Of a stretch of DNA of 64,000 bases, positions 25,829 to 35,435 are shown one piece after another (the first letter of the stretch is position 1; each line of letters opens with the position of its first letter). Origin of the DNA: Flavobacterium panacagri (lineage in GTDB: Bacteria > Bacteroidota > Bacteroidia > Flavobacteriales > Flavobacteriaceae); assembly GCF_030378165.1 (NCBI RefSeq), contig NZ_CP119766.1:930001-994000 (forward strand), written 5' to 3'. The position numbers and the translations under genes are program-made. Under the pieces are notes generated by a model. It saw nothing but the letters and a program-made list of their open reading frames with translations, was not told the origin of the DNA and did not search any database.

Positions 25829-25836
25829 CAAAGTTA
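25829..25836 (-). promoter_or_regulatory. -7 box of the intact TA operon
   Basis: On the minus strand the sequence is TAACTTTG, 26 bases before the antitoxin start. No well-spaced -33 is seen. Confidence 0.45.
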
Positions 25837-25954
25837 AGACAAAAGCCTGATTTTCATGTTAATTTTTTAACAAACAAAATTCTAAACAAAAAATCCCAAG
25901 CTCCAGTTTTAAAATTGGAATTTGGAATTTAAAATATTGGAATTTCTTTAAAAT

Positions 25955-26731
25955 CTAACCTTTAATTTGCTTCAAAGAAGTTTTGATTCCTTTAATTAAA
26001 GATGAACTAAAACCATTGTGTTCCATTTCATTTAAACCCACAATTGTACAGCCTTGTGGCGTTGTTACACGGTCGATTAATTGTTCTGGATGCACTCGTT
26101 CTTCCAAAAGCATTTTAGCCGCTCCTTTTACCGTTTGAGCTGCTATTGCTAAAGCAGTGTTAGAATCGAAACCAATTTCGATTCCTGCCTGCATAGACGC
26201 ACGAATGTAACGTAAAGCATACGCCGTTCCGCACGCACCTAAAACTGTAGCGGCATCCATTAATTTTTCGTCGATTACAGGAGCTGTTCCCAAATCCTGA
26301 AACAAGTCAACAATTGGCGCTGCGTTTTCTTTGTATTTTTCCGGGAAAGAAATACAAGTTGCTGATTCTCCAAACTGTGCCGCGATATTAGGCATAATAC
26401 GCACAACTGGATATTCAAAATTTGTTTTCGTCTGAAGCATCTCCAAAGACAAGCCGCTTACTGCCGAAGCAATGGTTTTGTTTTGGATAACAGGCAGAAT
26501 TTCAGCTAAAACAATATCAACCTGATACGGTTTTATTGTTAAAATTACTACGTCGGCTTCTTGAATATTATGTTTGTTATCGTTAGACACAGTGATTCCA
26601 TATTCAGTTAAATACTGAATACTTGCTGTATTTCTTCTGGTAACAGTGACTTGATTGTTTTTCGAAAATTTAGCGATTCCCAAGGCAATAGAAACCCCAA
26701 GGTTTCCTCCTCCAATAATGTGTACTTTCAT
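25955..26731 (-). CDS. proC: Pyrroline-5-carboxylate reductase
   Basis: This is the cytoplasmic NAD(P)H-dependent last step of proline synthesis. The N-terminal Rossmann motif is VHIIGGGNLGVSIALGI, followed by VILTIKPYQVDIVL and VVRIMPNIAAQFGESATCIS. The C-terminal dimerisation region shows ACGTAYALRYIRASMQAG and TTPQGCTIVGLNEMEHNG (a variant of TSPGGTTI). 258 residues is slightly short but within range. Confidence 0.93.
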   Translation of the reverse strand: MKVHIIGGGNLGVSIALGIAKFSKNNQVTVTRRNTASIQYLTEYGITVSNDNKHNIQEADVVILTIKPYQVDIVLAEILPVIQNKTIASAVSGLSLEMLQTKTNFEYPVVRIMPNIAAQFGESATCISFPEKYKENAAPIVDLFQDLGTAPVIDEKLMDAATVLGACGTAYALRYIRASMQAGIEIGFDSNTALAIAAQTVKGAAKMLLEERVHPEQLIDRVTTPQGCTIVGLNEMEHNGFSSSLIKGIKTSLKQIKG

Positions 26732-26842
26732 TCTTCTTGGTTTGAATTTATGATGACTGATTAACAGTATATTTTCCGCCTGTAAATTACGCAGATTTTA
26801 CAGATTTTAAATCACTGCATGCTGCTAATTTGTGGCAAAAAT

Positions 26843-28192
26843 CTAAAATCCAAGAATAAGATTTGCAACTCCAAAATAGAGCATAATTCCAAATACGTCG
26901 TTGGTTGTGGTAATAAATGGCCCTGTCGCAATTGCGGGATCAATTTTGTTTTTATTCAAGAAAAGGGGAACCAAAGTTCCTAAAGTAGCTGCAAACAGAA
27001 TTACAACTATCATCGAAATTGAAATCGCAAATCCAACCAAATATTGTTGGTACATGATAGAATGATACCCCAATAAAAGCAATGAAATGATACTTCCCGA
27101 AATCATCGAAACCGTAATTTCTTTAGTAAAATAAGCTCGGCTGAATTCTTTCAAAGTTCCGTTGGCCAAACCTTGCACCACGATCGCCGATGCCTGAACT
27201 CCAATATTTCCTGCTGTTGCAGAAAGTAATGGTACAAAAATGATTAAAGTAGAATATTTTTGGAATGTACTTTCGTTTCCTTTTAAAACAAAAGAAGCTA
27301 CAATTTCAATTACCATTCCAATCAAAAGCCAAGGCAGACGTGCTTTGGTTAACTCATAAACGCTGTCATTAGATTCAACGTCTTGTGTAATACCCGCAGC
27401 TAATTGGTAATCTTTATCCGCTTCTTCCTTGATTACGTCTACGATATCGTCAATGGTAATTCTTCCTACCAATCGGCCCAATTCGTCGACAACTGGAATT
27501 GCCTCTAAATCGTATTTCTGCATGATACGAGCAACTTCGACATCTTCTGTATCAACATTTACAAAATTTAATTTTCGGATATACACTTCCCCAATCTGAG
27601 TTTTGGTCGAAGAAGTCAGTAAATCTTTAAGAGAAAGCCTTCCTTTTAATCGGTTTTCATCATCCACTACATAAATAGAATGAACTCTTGAAACATTTTC
27701 TGCCTGAATTCTCATTTCTTTAACGCAGGTCAAAACGTTCCAGTTTTCATTCACTTTTACAAGCTCTTTACCCATCAAACCACCAGCCGTATTTTCGTCG
27801 TAACGCAAAAGATCAACGATGTCTTTGGCGTGTTCAACATCCAATATTTCTGAGATTACTTCCGCTTTTATTTCCTGCGAAAGTTCTGCGATAATATCGG
27901 CAGCATCATTCGTTTCAAGCTCATCAAGCTCTTCCGCGATTTCTTTTGGCGAAAGTCGGCTTAAGATATTCTCACGAAGATCTTCTTCTAATTCCAGAAG
28001 AATTTCGGCTGTTTTATCACTATCTAAAACCTTAAAGATATAGGTTGCCTCGTCGAAATCTAATTCGTCTAAAATTTCGGCAATATCGGCATGGTGCAGA
28101 TCATTAAGTAAAACTTCTAATTCATTGTCGTTTTTCTTATTGATCAGCTCCTCTAACTGGTGTATAAATTCTTTACTAACTTTGAACTCCAT
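26843..28192 (-). CDS. mgtE: Magnesium transporter MgtE
   Basis: This is an inner-membrane magnesium channel. The order is an N-terminal acidic MgtE_N superhelical domain (about 1-125), paired CBS domains (about 135-250) that sense cytosolic magnesium, a connecting helix, and five membrane helices (about 280-449) with the pore-lining [21 protein letters not shown]. The gene start overlaps the end of rsmA by 17 bases, an arrangement that suggests coupling. Confidence 0.95.
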   Translation of the reverse strand: MEFKVSKEFIHQLEELINKKNDNELEVLLNDLHHADIAEILDELDFDEATYIFKVLDSDKTAEILLELEEDLRENILSRLSPKEIAEELDELETNDAADIIAELSQEIKAEVISEILDVEHAKDIVDLLRYDENTAGGLMGKELVKVNENWNVLTCVKEMRIQAENVSRVHSIYVVDDENRLKGRLSLKDLLTSSTKTQIGEVYIRKLNFVNVDTEDVEVARIMQKYDLEAIPVVDELGRLVGRITIDDIVDVIKEEADKDYQLAAGITQDVESNDSVYELTKARLPWLLIGMVIEIVASFVLKGNESTFQKYSTLIIFVPLLSATAGNIGVQASAIVVQGLANGTLKEFSRAYFTKEITVSMISGSIISLLLLGYHSIMYQQYLVGFAISISMIVVILFAATLGTLVPLFLNKNKIDPAIATGPFITTTNDVFGIMLYFGVANLILGF

Positions 28193-28961
28193 CGGTTTCT
28201 ATTTTTAGAGTTAGTTCAATAAACTCATCGACACTTAACTGCTCTGGACGTTTATCAAAGATAGTGTCTTCTCGCAATTTGTCTGATAAATTTAATGTTT
28301 TCAAACTGTTACGTAATGTTTTTCGTCTCTGCTGAAATGCTGTTTTTACAACTGTAAAAAACAACCTTTCGCTGCAAGGAAGACTGTAATCTTCCTTTCG
28401 GGTCATTCTCATCACACCCGATTTCACCTTGGGCGGAGGAATAAAAACGTTTTCATCAACCGTAAACAGATACTCTGTAGTATAGAAAGCCTGGGCTAAA
28501 ACGGATAGTATTCCGTAGGTTTTCGAGCCTTTCTTTTCGCAGATGCGCTCGGCTACTTCTTTCTGGAACATTCCTGAAAATTCTGGAATCTGGTGTTTTA
28601 GATCTAATGTCCTAAAAACAATCTGAGAAGAAATATTGTACGGAAAGTTTCCAATTATGGCAAACTGCTTGTCCTGATAAACTTCATTTATATTATACTT
28701 CAGGAAATCCTGAGAAATAATTTTGTCTTTTAATTTTGGATAATGCGCATCCAAATACGCTACCGATTCGGTATCGATCTCAATAACGTGAGTAGTAATT
28801 GGCTTTTCAAGTAAATATTTAGTAAGCACACCCATTCCTGGCCCTATTTCCAGAACCTCTTCATATCCTTTAAGACTCAAAGTATCTGCAATAGCTTTTG
28901 CTACACTCTCGTCTTTAAGGAAGTGCTGTCCTAAATGTTTTTTTGCTTTTACTTTTTCCAT
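28176..28961 (-). CDS. rsmA: 16S rRNA dimethyladenosine transferase
   Basis: RsmA (KsgA) dimethylates two adjacent adenosines near the 3' end of 16S rRNA during small-subunit maturation. The motifs are [12 protein letters not shown], the SAM-binding [10 protein letters not shown], and the catalytic NFPYNIS. The 261-residue length is normal. It is first in an rsmA-mgtE unit. A minus-strand -7-like TACTTTTG (28988-28995) lies within the upstream repeat. Confidence 0.95.
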   Translation of the reverse strand: MEKVKAKKHLGQHFLKDESVAKAIADTLSLKGYEEVLEIGPGMGVLTKYLLEKPITTHVIEIDTESVAYLDAHYPKLKDKIISQDFLKYNINEVYQDKQFAIIGNFPYNISSQIVFRTLDLKHQIPEFSGMFQKEVAERICEKKGSKTYGILSVLAQAFYTTEYLFTVDENVFIPPPKVKSGVMRMTRKEDYSLPCSERLFFTVVKTAFQQRRKTLRNSLKTLNLSDKLREDTIFDKRPEQLSVDEFIELTLKIETDGVQS

Positions 28962-28975
28962 TTCATTTCTTGTTT

Positions 28976-29119
28976 GCCACGAGGGCGCAAAAGTATTCTT
29001 TTTGCATTAAAGACTCAAAGCTTATTGGATTTATTTTGCGGCTAAGACTCGAAGACACAAAGTTTTATTTTTTGTTTTTTTTTGCCACGAAGGCACAAAG
29101 ACACCAAGTTTTATTCTTC
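28976..29119. repeat. GCCACGA-type dispersed repeats, clustered
   Basis: Several related fragments lie here: GCCACGAGGGCGCAAAAG, GCGGCTAAGACTCGAAGACA, and GCCACGAAGGCACAAAGACA followed by CCAAG. They fill the gap between rsmA and the DUF4286 gene. Confidence 0.6.
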
Positions 29120-29160
29120 AAAGCTGAATACTTATTCCTGAACACTGAACACTTTATCAT

Positions 29161-29472
29161 CTAGTGCTCTGAAATAACTTCTAATTCTGTTCTGAAAGAA
29201 AGCATTTTATCAGCAAATAAACCTAAAGCTTCTCTGTGAAATTCCGGTTCGTCTTCGATATAAAACTTATCCAGCGTTTCTTTACTGTCTGTCACATACT
29301 GAGTCGAATAGGTAATGCCGCCCATTTCTTCTTCAACCAAAACTTTTACTATTCTCGCCGAAGAGAATTTATTAGTAGCCAGAATTTCTGGTATGTGTTT
29401 TTCCTGCATCCATTTTAACCATTGGTCGTGAACGCTTTCATGTATATTGGTGGTAACGTTGTAAATGATCAT
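29161..29472 (-). CDS. DUF4286 family protein
   Basis: This small cytoplasmic protein (103 residues) has an antiparallel ferredoxin-like pattern: MIIYNVTTNIHESVHDQWLKWM, IPEILATNKFSSARIVKVL, YSTQYVTDSKETLDKF. It matches DUF4286, whose function is unknown. It lies between the TPR protein and rsmA on the same strand. Confidence 0.85.
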   Translation of the reverse strand: MIIYNVTTNIHESVHDQWLKWMQEKHIPEILATNKFSSARIVKVLVEEEMGGITYSTQYVTDSKETLDKFYIEDEPEFHREALGLFADKMLSFRTELEVISEH

Positions 29473-29478
29473 TTTTTC

Positions 29479-29516
29479 TAAGGTTCTGAGATTCTGAGAT
29501 ACTAAGATGCTAAGTT
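29479..29516. repeat. AAGATGCTAAG-type dispersed repeat
   Basis: The sequence CTAAGGTTCTGAGATTCTGA followed by GATACTAAGATGCTAAG is in the same family as 14452-14487 and (inverted) 14722-14760. Confidence 0.6.
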
Positions 29517-29596
29517 TTTCTGCTGGCTCTTAAATTTCTCCACAAATCATCATATTATTAATTCTTTTTATGAGTTTGGAATTTGAATATTGGAAT

Positions 29597-31378
29597 TTAT
29601 AAATTCTTATCCCCTCTTAACTCTCGGTATTTTTTTCTGGCATCGACAAAGTAAATACTGTCTTGATGATTAAAAATTACCTTTTCATATAAAGACTTTG
29701 CCTTTTCGGTGTCTTTTAGTTCGTCGTTGTAAATTTCTGCTGAGAAAAATAAGGCCTCGTCAACATAAATTCCGTCACTATGATTGTCAATAATCTGTTG
29801 ATATTGGCTTAAAGCCGAAGCAAAATCTTTCTGGTTTTCGTATATTTTTCCTAAACGAAGTAACGTTACCGCTTCTATTTCCTGACCTTTAAAGTTTTTT
29901 AGAATATTTTGAAACTGTGCGATTGCTTCTGGTTTTTTATTCTGATAAATTAAAAAATCGCCTTTTGCAAATTGTTTCAAAGCAACCTGAGTTGAATCTG
30001 CTGCGGTATTGTCATTAATCAGTAAAAAATATTCTAACGCGTCATTGGCAATTAACTGCGTATTGGCTGCTTTTAATTCTTTAAACTGCTTATTCGCCCA
30101 TTCAAAATCACCTTTATAATAACTTGTTTTTGCTGCTTTCAAACTGGCTTCGTGTGCCATTACGTCATTCTTTAAATCCAACTGAATCTGCGAATAATAA
30201 ATAAGCGCCTGATTGTACTTTTCTTCCAAAAGCAGAATATCGGCCAGCTCCATTTTAGCATCGGCTTTTTGATATTCGTTTAAATTCAATTCTAAAGCTT
30301 TTTTGATAACCAACTTTCCTTCTTCTGTTTTTTTCAAATTAAAAGCCAGAAAATGCGCCTGAATGATTTGCAAAGATAAGGTAAAAGGATTGATTTCGTA
30401 AGTTGCCAGCAATTGCTGTAATTCCTGATTGATGGCCGGATAATCTTTTTCTTGTGCGTTATCAATCTTTATCTGCATTAAATACGCATTAGACTGAATC
30501 AACAGATTTAAATCTTTGGTATTTTGAAGAATGAAATTTAAGATTTCAACAGCAGTTTCATCATCATCTTCATTCATCGCAAACTGACTCAAATTGACGA
30601 TGCTCATCAAAGATTCCGGTTCACGTTTGTAAATGGCTTTTTCCTGAATAAATGCTTTCCCGAATTCTTTTTGCTGTACATAAAACCAGCTTAAATAGTG
30701 ATTCCAGAAAACGTCCTGATCTTTTTGGGTTCTAAGAATTAATGCTTTTCGCATGGCATCTTTAAAAGCCGTATTATCCGTTTCTCCATTCATAAATCGG
30801 GACAACTGCGTCTGAATCAAACTGGTGTTCTGCGGATTTGCGAAAGATTCTGTCAATAACAAATCGATCATCAAATCGGTTTTACCCAACTGACCGTATA
30901 ACATTCCGATCTGGAAATTGAAATTGAAATTCGGCTGTACCTGCATTGCCGTTTGATACGATTTTAAAGCATATTCCAACAATACTTTTTTCTCAAATGA
31001 ACTTGCAATTCCATAAACATCATTTGGACTTGTTTTTATCTTTTCAATTGCCTGTTCGTAGAAATTTTTAGCTTTCGAATCGTTCTTTTGCAATTGAAAA
31101 TTGTATCCTAACTCCACCAAAAAAACACCTTGTTTGTAACGATTGTAACGATCCTGAATTGCTTTTTCGGCATTAGCAAACTGTTGTAACTGCTGATAAC
31201 AATCAACAGTGCGCAAAAAATACTGTGTATTGGAAGGCGCACCTTTTAAAAGCTCTTCGTAGCTGATTTTTGCTTTATCAAAATCACCTTTGTCGTAGTA
31301 ATACTGCGCTAGCTGCTCGTTTTGTCCAAAGGCAAAACCAGAACATAATAAGACGATACAAATCAATATGTTTTTCAT
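29597..31378 (-). CDS. Exported tetratricopeptide-repeat protein
   Basis: This is a 593-residue all-helical protein with a signal peptide (1-18, ...FAFG) and TPR-like repeats through most of its length, for example QLAQYYYDKGDFDKAKISYEELL at the N-terminus and VTLLRLGKIYENQKDFASAL and YEKVIFNHQDSIYFVDARKK at the C-terminus. It would be a periplasmic protein-interaction scaffold. No enzymatic domain is seen. Neighbours are lgt (lipoprotein maturation) and DUF4286. Confidence 0.85.
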   Translation of the reverse strand: MKNILICIVLLCSGFAFGQNEQLAQYYYDKGDFDKAKISYEELLKGAPSNTQYFLRTVDCYQQLQQFANAEKAIQDRYNRYKQGVFLVELGYNFQLQKNDSKAKNFYEQAIEKIKTSPNDVYGIASSFEKKVLLEYALKSYQTAMQVQPNFNFNFQIGMLYGQLGKTDLMIDLLLTESFANPQNTSLIQTQLSRFMNGETDNTAFKDAMRKALILRTQKDQDVFWNHYLSWFYVQQKEFGKAFIQEKAIYKREPESLMSIVNLSQFAMNEDDDETAVEILNFILQNTKDLNLLIQSNAYLMQIKIDNAQEKDYPAINQELQQLLATYEINPFTLSLQIIQAHFLAFNLKKTEEGKLVIKKALELNLNEYQKADAKMELADILLLEEKYNQALIYYSQIQLDLKNDVMAHEASLKAAKTSYYKGDFEWANKQFKELKAANTQLIANDALEYFLLINDNTAADSTQVALKQFAKGDFLIYQNKKPEAIAQFQNILKNFKGQEIEAVTLLRLGKIYENQKDFASALSQYQQIIDNHSDGIYVDEALFFSAEIYNDELKDTEKAKSLYEKVIFNHQDSIYFVDARKKYRELRGDKNL

Positions 31379-31390
31379 ACTGCTTTTTTT

Positions 31391-31500
31391 TTAGTTTTCA
31401 GTCGCGGTTTTTAGTTTTCAGTCTTGCAAACTGTAAACGGAGACTGTAAACTGTGACTTTTTTCTCAGTTACTGCAAACTGTCACTGCCAACTGGGACTT
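31391..31500. repeat. TTTTCAGTC/GACTGTAAACTG repeat overlapping the lgt 3' end
   Basis: Iterated TTAGTTTTCAGTC and ACTGTAAACTG units run into the last codons of lgt (stop at 31469). A related block lies at 32312-32395, just upstream of lgt, so the gene is bracketed by this repeat. Confidence 0.65.
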
Positions 31501-32311
31501 TTTTACTTTTCCAAATAATCAATACCAAACCAAGTAATACAAACGGAATACTTAAAATCTGTCCCATATTAATCAGCATATTATTTTCAAAGGCTTCCTG
31601 ATTTTCTTTGAAAAACTCAATTATAAATCGGGCTGAGAATAATAAAGTTAAGAAAGTTCCAAAGATTAATCCCTGTGCATTTTTAATTTTCTCCGATTTA
31701 TACATATAAAACAAGATTCCGAAAATTAACACATAAGCAAAAGCTTCATACAATTGCGTTGGATGTCTCGGGATTAAATCGTCTCTTTCAAAAACAACTC
31801 CCCAGTTTCCATTAGTTGGTTTTCCATAGATTTCAGAATTCATAAAATTTCCCAATCTGATAAAGGCTCCTGTTACGGGAACTGCAACCGCCATTTTATC
31901 TAAAAGCCCCAAGAATTGTACCTTGTATCTACGACAATATAAAATCATTGCTGTAATTACACCAATCGAGCCTCCATGACTTGCTAATCCCTGATAACCT
32001 ACAAACTGATAAACTCCTTTTATTTTCTGAATAGGTAAAAGGATTTCTAAAGGATGTTTGAAGAAATATTCTGGTTCATAAAATAGACAATGTCCAAGTC
32101 TGGCACCCAAAACGGTTCCGACAATTACATAAATCAATAAAGTATCCAGATTGTCCAGAGAAAGGTTCTCTTTTTTGTAAATATTTCTAACAATATAAAA
32201 GCCCAGAAGAAGTCCACAGGCAAAAAGAGCTCCATAATATTTTAAAGGAAAACTATCTGTGATCCAAAAAATAACGGGATCGACGTTCCAGTTTAATATT
32301 CCGTTTTTCAT
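31469..32311 (-). CDS. lgt: Prolipoprotein diacylglyceryl transferase
   Basis: This is the inner-membrane enzyme that transfers diacylglycerol to the lipobox Cys, the first step of lipoprotein maturation. It is a multi-helix protein of 280 residues with the HGGSIGVITA motif and the signature IRLGNFMNSEIYG. The many lipoproteins in this window depend on it. Its last residues (PVGSDSLQ) are encoded by a dispersed repeat (see 31391-31500), so the C-terminal tail probably varies between strains. Confidence 0.95.
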   Translation of the reverse strand: MKNGILNWNVDPVIFWITDSFPLKYYGALFACGLLLGFYIVRNIYKKENLSLDNLDTLLIYVIVGTVLGARLGHCLFYEPEYFFKHPLEILLPIQKIKGVYQFVGYQGLASHGGSIGVITAMILYCRRYKVQFLGLLDKMAVAVPVTGAFIRLGNFMNSEIYGKPTNGNWGVVFERDDLIPRHPTQLYEAFAYVLIFGILFYMYKSEKIKNAQGLIFGTFLTLLFSARFIIEFFKENQEAFENNMLINMGQILSIPFVLLGLVLIIWKSKKVPVGSDSLQ

Positions 32312-32395
32312 TAGTCGCAGTTTTTAGTTTTCAGTCACAGTTTTCAGTCACAGCCTACAGCTGAAACTGTAAACTGTAACTGAGACTGTAAACTA
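32312..32395. repeat. TTTTCAGTC/GACTGTAAACTG repeat between serS and lgt
   Basis: The units TTTTCAGTCACAG and CTGTAAACTGTAACTGAGAC are iterated and partly inverted. They fill the whole serS-lgt gap. Confidence 0.65.
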
Positions 32396-32397
32396 AA

Positions 32398-33669
32398 TTA
32401 ATTTATAATATCAAATCCACAGTAAGGACGTAAAACTTCAGGGATTACGATTCCTTCCGGAGTTTGGTAATTTTCTATAATTCCAGCCAAAACTCTAGGA
32501 AGTGCCAATGAACTTCCGTTAAGTGTATGAGCCAATTGGTTTTTTCCGTCTTTGTCTTTGAAACGTAATTTCAAGCGGTTTGCCTGGAAAGTTTCAAAGT
32601 TAGAAACAGAACTGATTTCTAACCAACGGTCTTGTGCTGTAGAAAACACTTCAAAATCATAAGTCAAAGCAGATGTGAATCCCATATCTCCTCCACAAAG
32701 GCGTAAAACTCTGTATGGTAATTTTAGTTCTTTTAAAATCTCTTTTACATGTTCTACCATTCCGTCTAGCGCTGCATAAGAATTATCAGGATGCTCCACA
32801 CGAACAATTTCTACTTTATCGAATTGGTGTAAACGGTTTAATCCTCGAACGTGTGCTCCATATGAACCTGCTTCACGACGGAAACATGGTGTATACGCTG
32901 TATGTAAAACAGGAAGATCACTTTCGTTTAAGATTACATCGCGAAATAAATTGGTTACCGGAACCTCAGCCGTTGGAATCAAATATAAATCATCAATTGT
33001 AGAATGATACATCTGTCCTTCTTTGTCTGGCAATTGTCCAGTTCCAAAACCAGAAGCTTCGTTTACCAAATGCGGTACCTGAACTTCGTTATATCCTGCA
33101 GCTGTATTTTTGTCTAAGAAATAGTTGATTAAAGCACGTTGAAGCTTTGCTCCTTTTCCTTTGTAAACAGGAAAACCAGCTCCGGTGATTTTTACACCCA
33201 ATTCAAAATCGATAATATCATATTTCTTTACCAATTCCCAGTGAGGTTGTGCGCCTTCGTGTAAAACCGGAATATCTCCTTCCTGAAAAACATTCAAATT
33301 ATCGTCCGGAGTTTTTCCTTCAGGAACAATATCTGCCGGAAGGTTTGGCAAAGTGTATAATTTATTGGTTAACTCAACAGCCAAAGCTTCTGCTTTTTCG
33401 CTTAGTTCTTTACTTTTTTCTTTTAGTGAAACTGTTTTCTCTTTTAAGATTGCTGCTTTAGCTTTCTCTCCGGCTTTCATCAATTCACCAATATCTTTGG
33501 ACAATTTATTAGATTCTGATAAAGTATTGTCTAATTCCACTTGAGCAGCACGACGATTTTCGTCTAATTGAACCACTTCTTCCACAACGCTTTTAGCATC
33601 GATATTTCGTTTTGCTAAAGCTTTGATTACTTTCTCTTGATTTTCTCTAATAAATGCAATTTGTAACAT
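32398..33669 (-). CDS. serS: Seryl-tRNA synthetase
   Basis: This is a class II aminoacyl-tRNA synthetase that charges tRNA-Ser. The N-terminal long coiled-coil arm (about 25-110) binds the tRNA. Motif 2 is FRREAGSYGAHVRGLNRLHQF and motif 3 is NGSSLALPRVLAGIIENYQ. The 423-residue length is normal. A minus-strand -7 box TAAATTTG (33709-33716) lies 40 bases upstream. Confidence 0.97.
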   Translation of the reverse strand: MLQIAFIRENQEKVIKALAKRNIDAKSVVEEVVQLDENRRAAQVELDNTLSESNKLSKDIGELMKAGEKAKAAILKEKTVSLKEKSKELSEKAEALAVELTNKLYTLPNLPADIVPEGKTPDDNLNVFQEGDIPVLHEGAQPHWELVKKYDIIDFELGVKITGAGFPVYKGKGAKLQRALINYFLDKNTAAGYNEVQVPHLVNEASGFGTGQLPDKEGQMYHSTIDDLYLIPTAEVPVTNLFRDVILNESDLPVLHTAYTPCFRREAGSYGAHVRGLNRLHQFDKVEIVRVEHPDNSYAALDGMVEHVKEILKELKLPYRVLRLCGGDMGFTSALTYDFEVFSTAQDRWLEISSVSNFETFQANRLKLRFKDKDGKNQLAHTLNGSSLALPRVLAGIIENYQTPEGIVIPEVLRPYCGFDIIN

Positions 33670-33708
33670 AGCTTGATTTTTATACTATTGTATTTTTTAT
33701 AACGGAAG

Positions 33709-33716
33709 CAAATTTA
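33709..33716 (-). promoter_or_regulatory. -7 box of serS
   Basis: It reads TAAATTTG on the minus strand. A TTG at 33733-33735 (16-base spacer) could be the -33 element. Confidence 0.5.
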
Positions 33717-33780
33717 AGGAAATGTTTGTTAACAATAGGTCAAAGTTTTATAGTAAAACCGAAATCTCTTATAAACAGCA

Positions 33781-33803
33781 AAAGCACTCTAAAAGTGCTC
33801 TTG
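33781..33803 (-). terminator. Weak terminator-like hairpin
   Basis: AGCACT / AGTGCT with a 5-base loop follows the lipoprotein gene stop on the minus strand and is trailed by a short T run. Confidence 0.45.
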
Positions 33804-33827
33804 ATGTTATTTCGAAATTCATGTTTT

Positions 33828-34748
33828 TTACTCTAAAAAACGATGCCTGTCATCTCTATTAAAAGCGTATTCTTTGCCGTTAAACATTAATTTCTCGGAT
33901 TCTTTTTTGATTTTTAAGTCGCTCTTTTCTTCCATTTCATTTTCTAAACTGTCCTCAACAGCTTCTTCATAAGAAAAGTTTTTGGTTACAATCAAATCAT
34001 AAAAGCCATTTGTTTTATGATCTCCAAAACTCATTCCTGTTTCTAAGGTTTCGATTTGGTAAGTTCCGCTTCCATTCGAATCTCCGTTAGTAAGACGGAT
34101 GGGATATTCATAAAGCACTTTTTTAATTTCATTGTTTGCAAGCGTGAGCAATGTAAATTTTCGCTCCGAATATAAAACAATTCTACTGCTCGCACTAGCT
34201 TCTGTATAAAAACCAATCGCAGGTGTATTCTCATTCAAATAGACTAAATCCTTTAAAATATGTGATTTCGAAAATCGAATTGCTTCGTTGTGATAATATC
34301 CGAGATTATCATCAAACTCTTCAGCAATTATATCTCCGCTTTCTCGATTGACAAATAAATATTTTCTCTGAAAGTAATTGCCTAGATTTTCGTAGCCATC
34401 CGCTTTGGAAATCTTTTTATTGTGCTCAATAATAGTCAGGACAAAAAAAGCCGTTTTATCGTCGTAGTTGATTGAGCTTGTCTCATCCATTTTAATGTTT
34501 GAGTATTTGATATTCAGATTTGATGCGATTTTAGAAAGCAAAGGCAGATTCAACTCTTCTGAATCTTTAATGTCATCCAGATTTTTAAAAACGAGTTTTT
34601 TAAGCTCCTTATTATTAAAATCAGCGTCTGTTTCTGTCAGCGAAAGCAGTTCTTGATTCTGAATCCCTGCTTGGTTTATCGTTTTTTCACTCTTTCCGCA
34701 AGCGAATAAAAGCATCAAAACTCCACTGTAGAGTATAGTTTTTCTCAT
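33828..34748 (-). CDS. Hypothetical lipoprotein
   Basis: This 306-residue predicted lipoprotein is of unknown function. The start at 34748 (MRKTILYSGVLMLLFACGK, lipobox Cys17) is chosen because a minus-strand TATATTTG at 34785-34792 fits a -7 box just upstream. The longer frame to 34874 would place 42 unlikely residues before the signal sequence. The mature protein is rich in charged residues and beta strands (KYLFVNRESGDIIAEEF, ERKFTLLTLANNEIKKVLY). No family recognised. Confidence 0.7.
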   Translation of the reverse strand: MRKTILYSGVLMLLFACGKSEKTINQAGIQNQELLSLTETDADFNNKELKKLVFKNLDDIKDSEELNLPLLSKIASNLNIKYSNIKMDETSSINYDDKTAFFVLTIIEHNKKISKADGYENLGNYFQRKYLFVNRESGDIIAEEFDDNLGYYHNEAIRFSKSHILKDLVYLNENTPAIGFYTEASASSRIVLYSERKFTLLTLANNEIKKVLYEYPIRLTNGDSNGSGTYQIETLETGMSFGDHKTNGFYDLIVTKNFSYEEAVEDSLENEMEEKSDLKIKKESEKLMFNGKEYAFNRDDRHRFLE

Positions 34749-34784
34749 AGGCATCAATTTGTTAGTAGATTTATTTGGGCTTTT

Positions 34785-34792
34785 CAAATATA
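34785..34792 (-). promoter_or_regulatory. -7 box of the hypothetical lipoprotein gene
   Basis: TATATTTG on the minus strand lies 36 bases before the chosen ATG and supports that start. Confidence 0.5.
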
Positions 34793-34894
34793 TAATTTTC
34801 TTACAAACACAACTAAAAAAATTACAAGAACTAAACAACTGAAAAAACATTTTGAAAATTTTCATCAAAACCAATCTTAGTAAAATAATTCTGA

Positions 34895-34902
34895 TATATT
34901 TG
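34895..34902 (+). promoter_or_regulatory. -7 box (TATATTTG) of the small lipoprotein gene
   Basis: TATATTTG lies 30 bases upstream of the ATG at 34933. No clear -33 TTG is visible. Confidence 0.5.
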
Positions 34903-34932
34903 TTTTAACATTAATTTATAAAGTGAAAGCCT

Positions 34933-35415
34933 ATGAAAAAAATTACTTTACTGCTAATACTGTTTGTTTGTACTATACTAACAAGCTGTAATCAGCGCAC
35001 TACAAAAAGCTACAACGATACAATTGTTGATGCTCACACCAAACTTTTTCAAGCAAATGACGAATTCTTGAAAGGAAGTTTGAACTACATTGGAAAACCT
35101 GAATCTAAAAAAGATCTTCTAAAGTTAATTGCGACAACCAAAAATAAATTGGTTGAAGCTAAAAAACCTGTTGAGCTTTTGGAGCCGCTTAATAGAGATC
35201 ATGGGTTAAGAAAAACAATGCTGGACATGCTGGACAGCAGTATAACCTCTATGGATGGTTTTGAAATAAACATAGATCTTTTGACAGCAAAAGATAATGA
35301 AGAAAAAGCCGCCATTATGATGCAGGGTGCTTTTTCTGAAATACTAGAACTTGATGGTTTAATTAAAGAACTTCAAGTTCAATACGCTCACGAAAACAAT
35401 GCTCAATTAAGATAA
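34933..35415 (+). CDS. Small hypothetical lipoprotein
   Basis: This 160-residue lipoprotein has a signal sequence ending at Cys19 (TILTSC). The mature part is almost entirely helical (VDAHTKLFQANDEFL, LKLIATTKNKLVEAKKPVELL, MLDMLDSSITSMDGFEINIDLL) and looks like a four-helix bundle. Function unknown. It is transcribed alone, divergent from the previous lipoprotein gene. Confidence 0.75.
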   Translation: MKKITLLLILFVCTILTSCNQRTTKSYNDTIVDAHTKLFQANDEFLKGSLNYIGKPESKKDLLKLIATTKNKLVEAKKPVELLEPLNRDHGLRKTMLDMLDSSITSMDGFEINIDLLTAKDNEEKAAIMMQGAFSEILELDGLIKELQVQYAHENNAQLR

Positions 35416-35435
35416 TAGCTGAGATTTTTGGGCAT

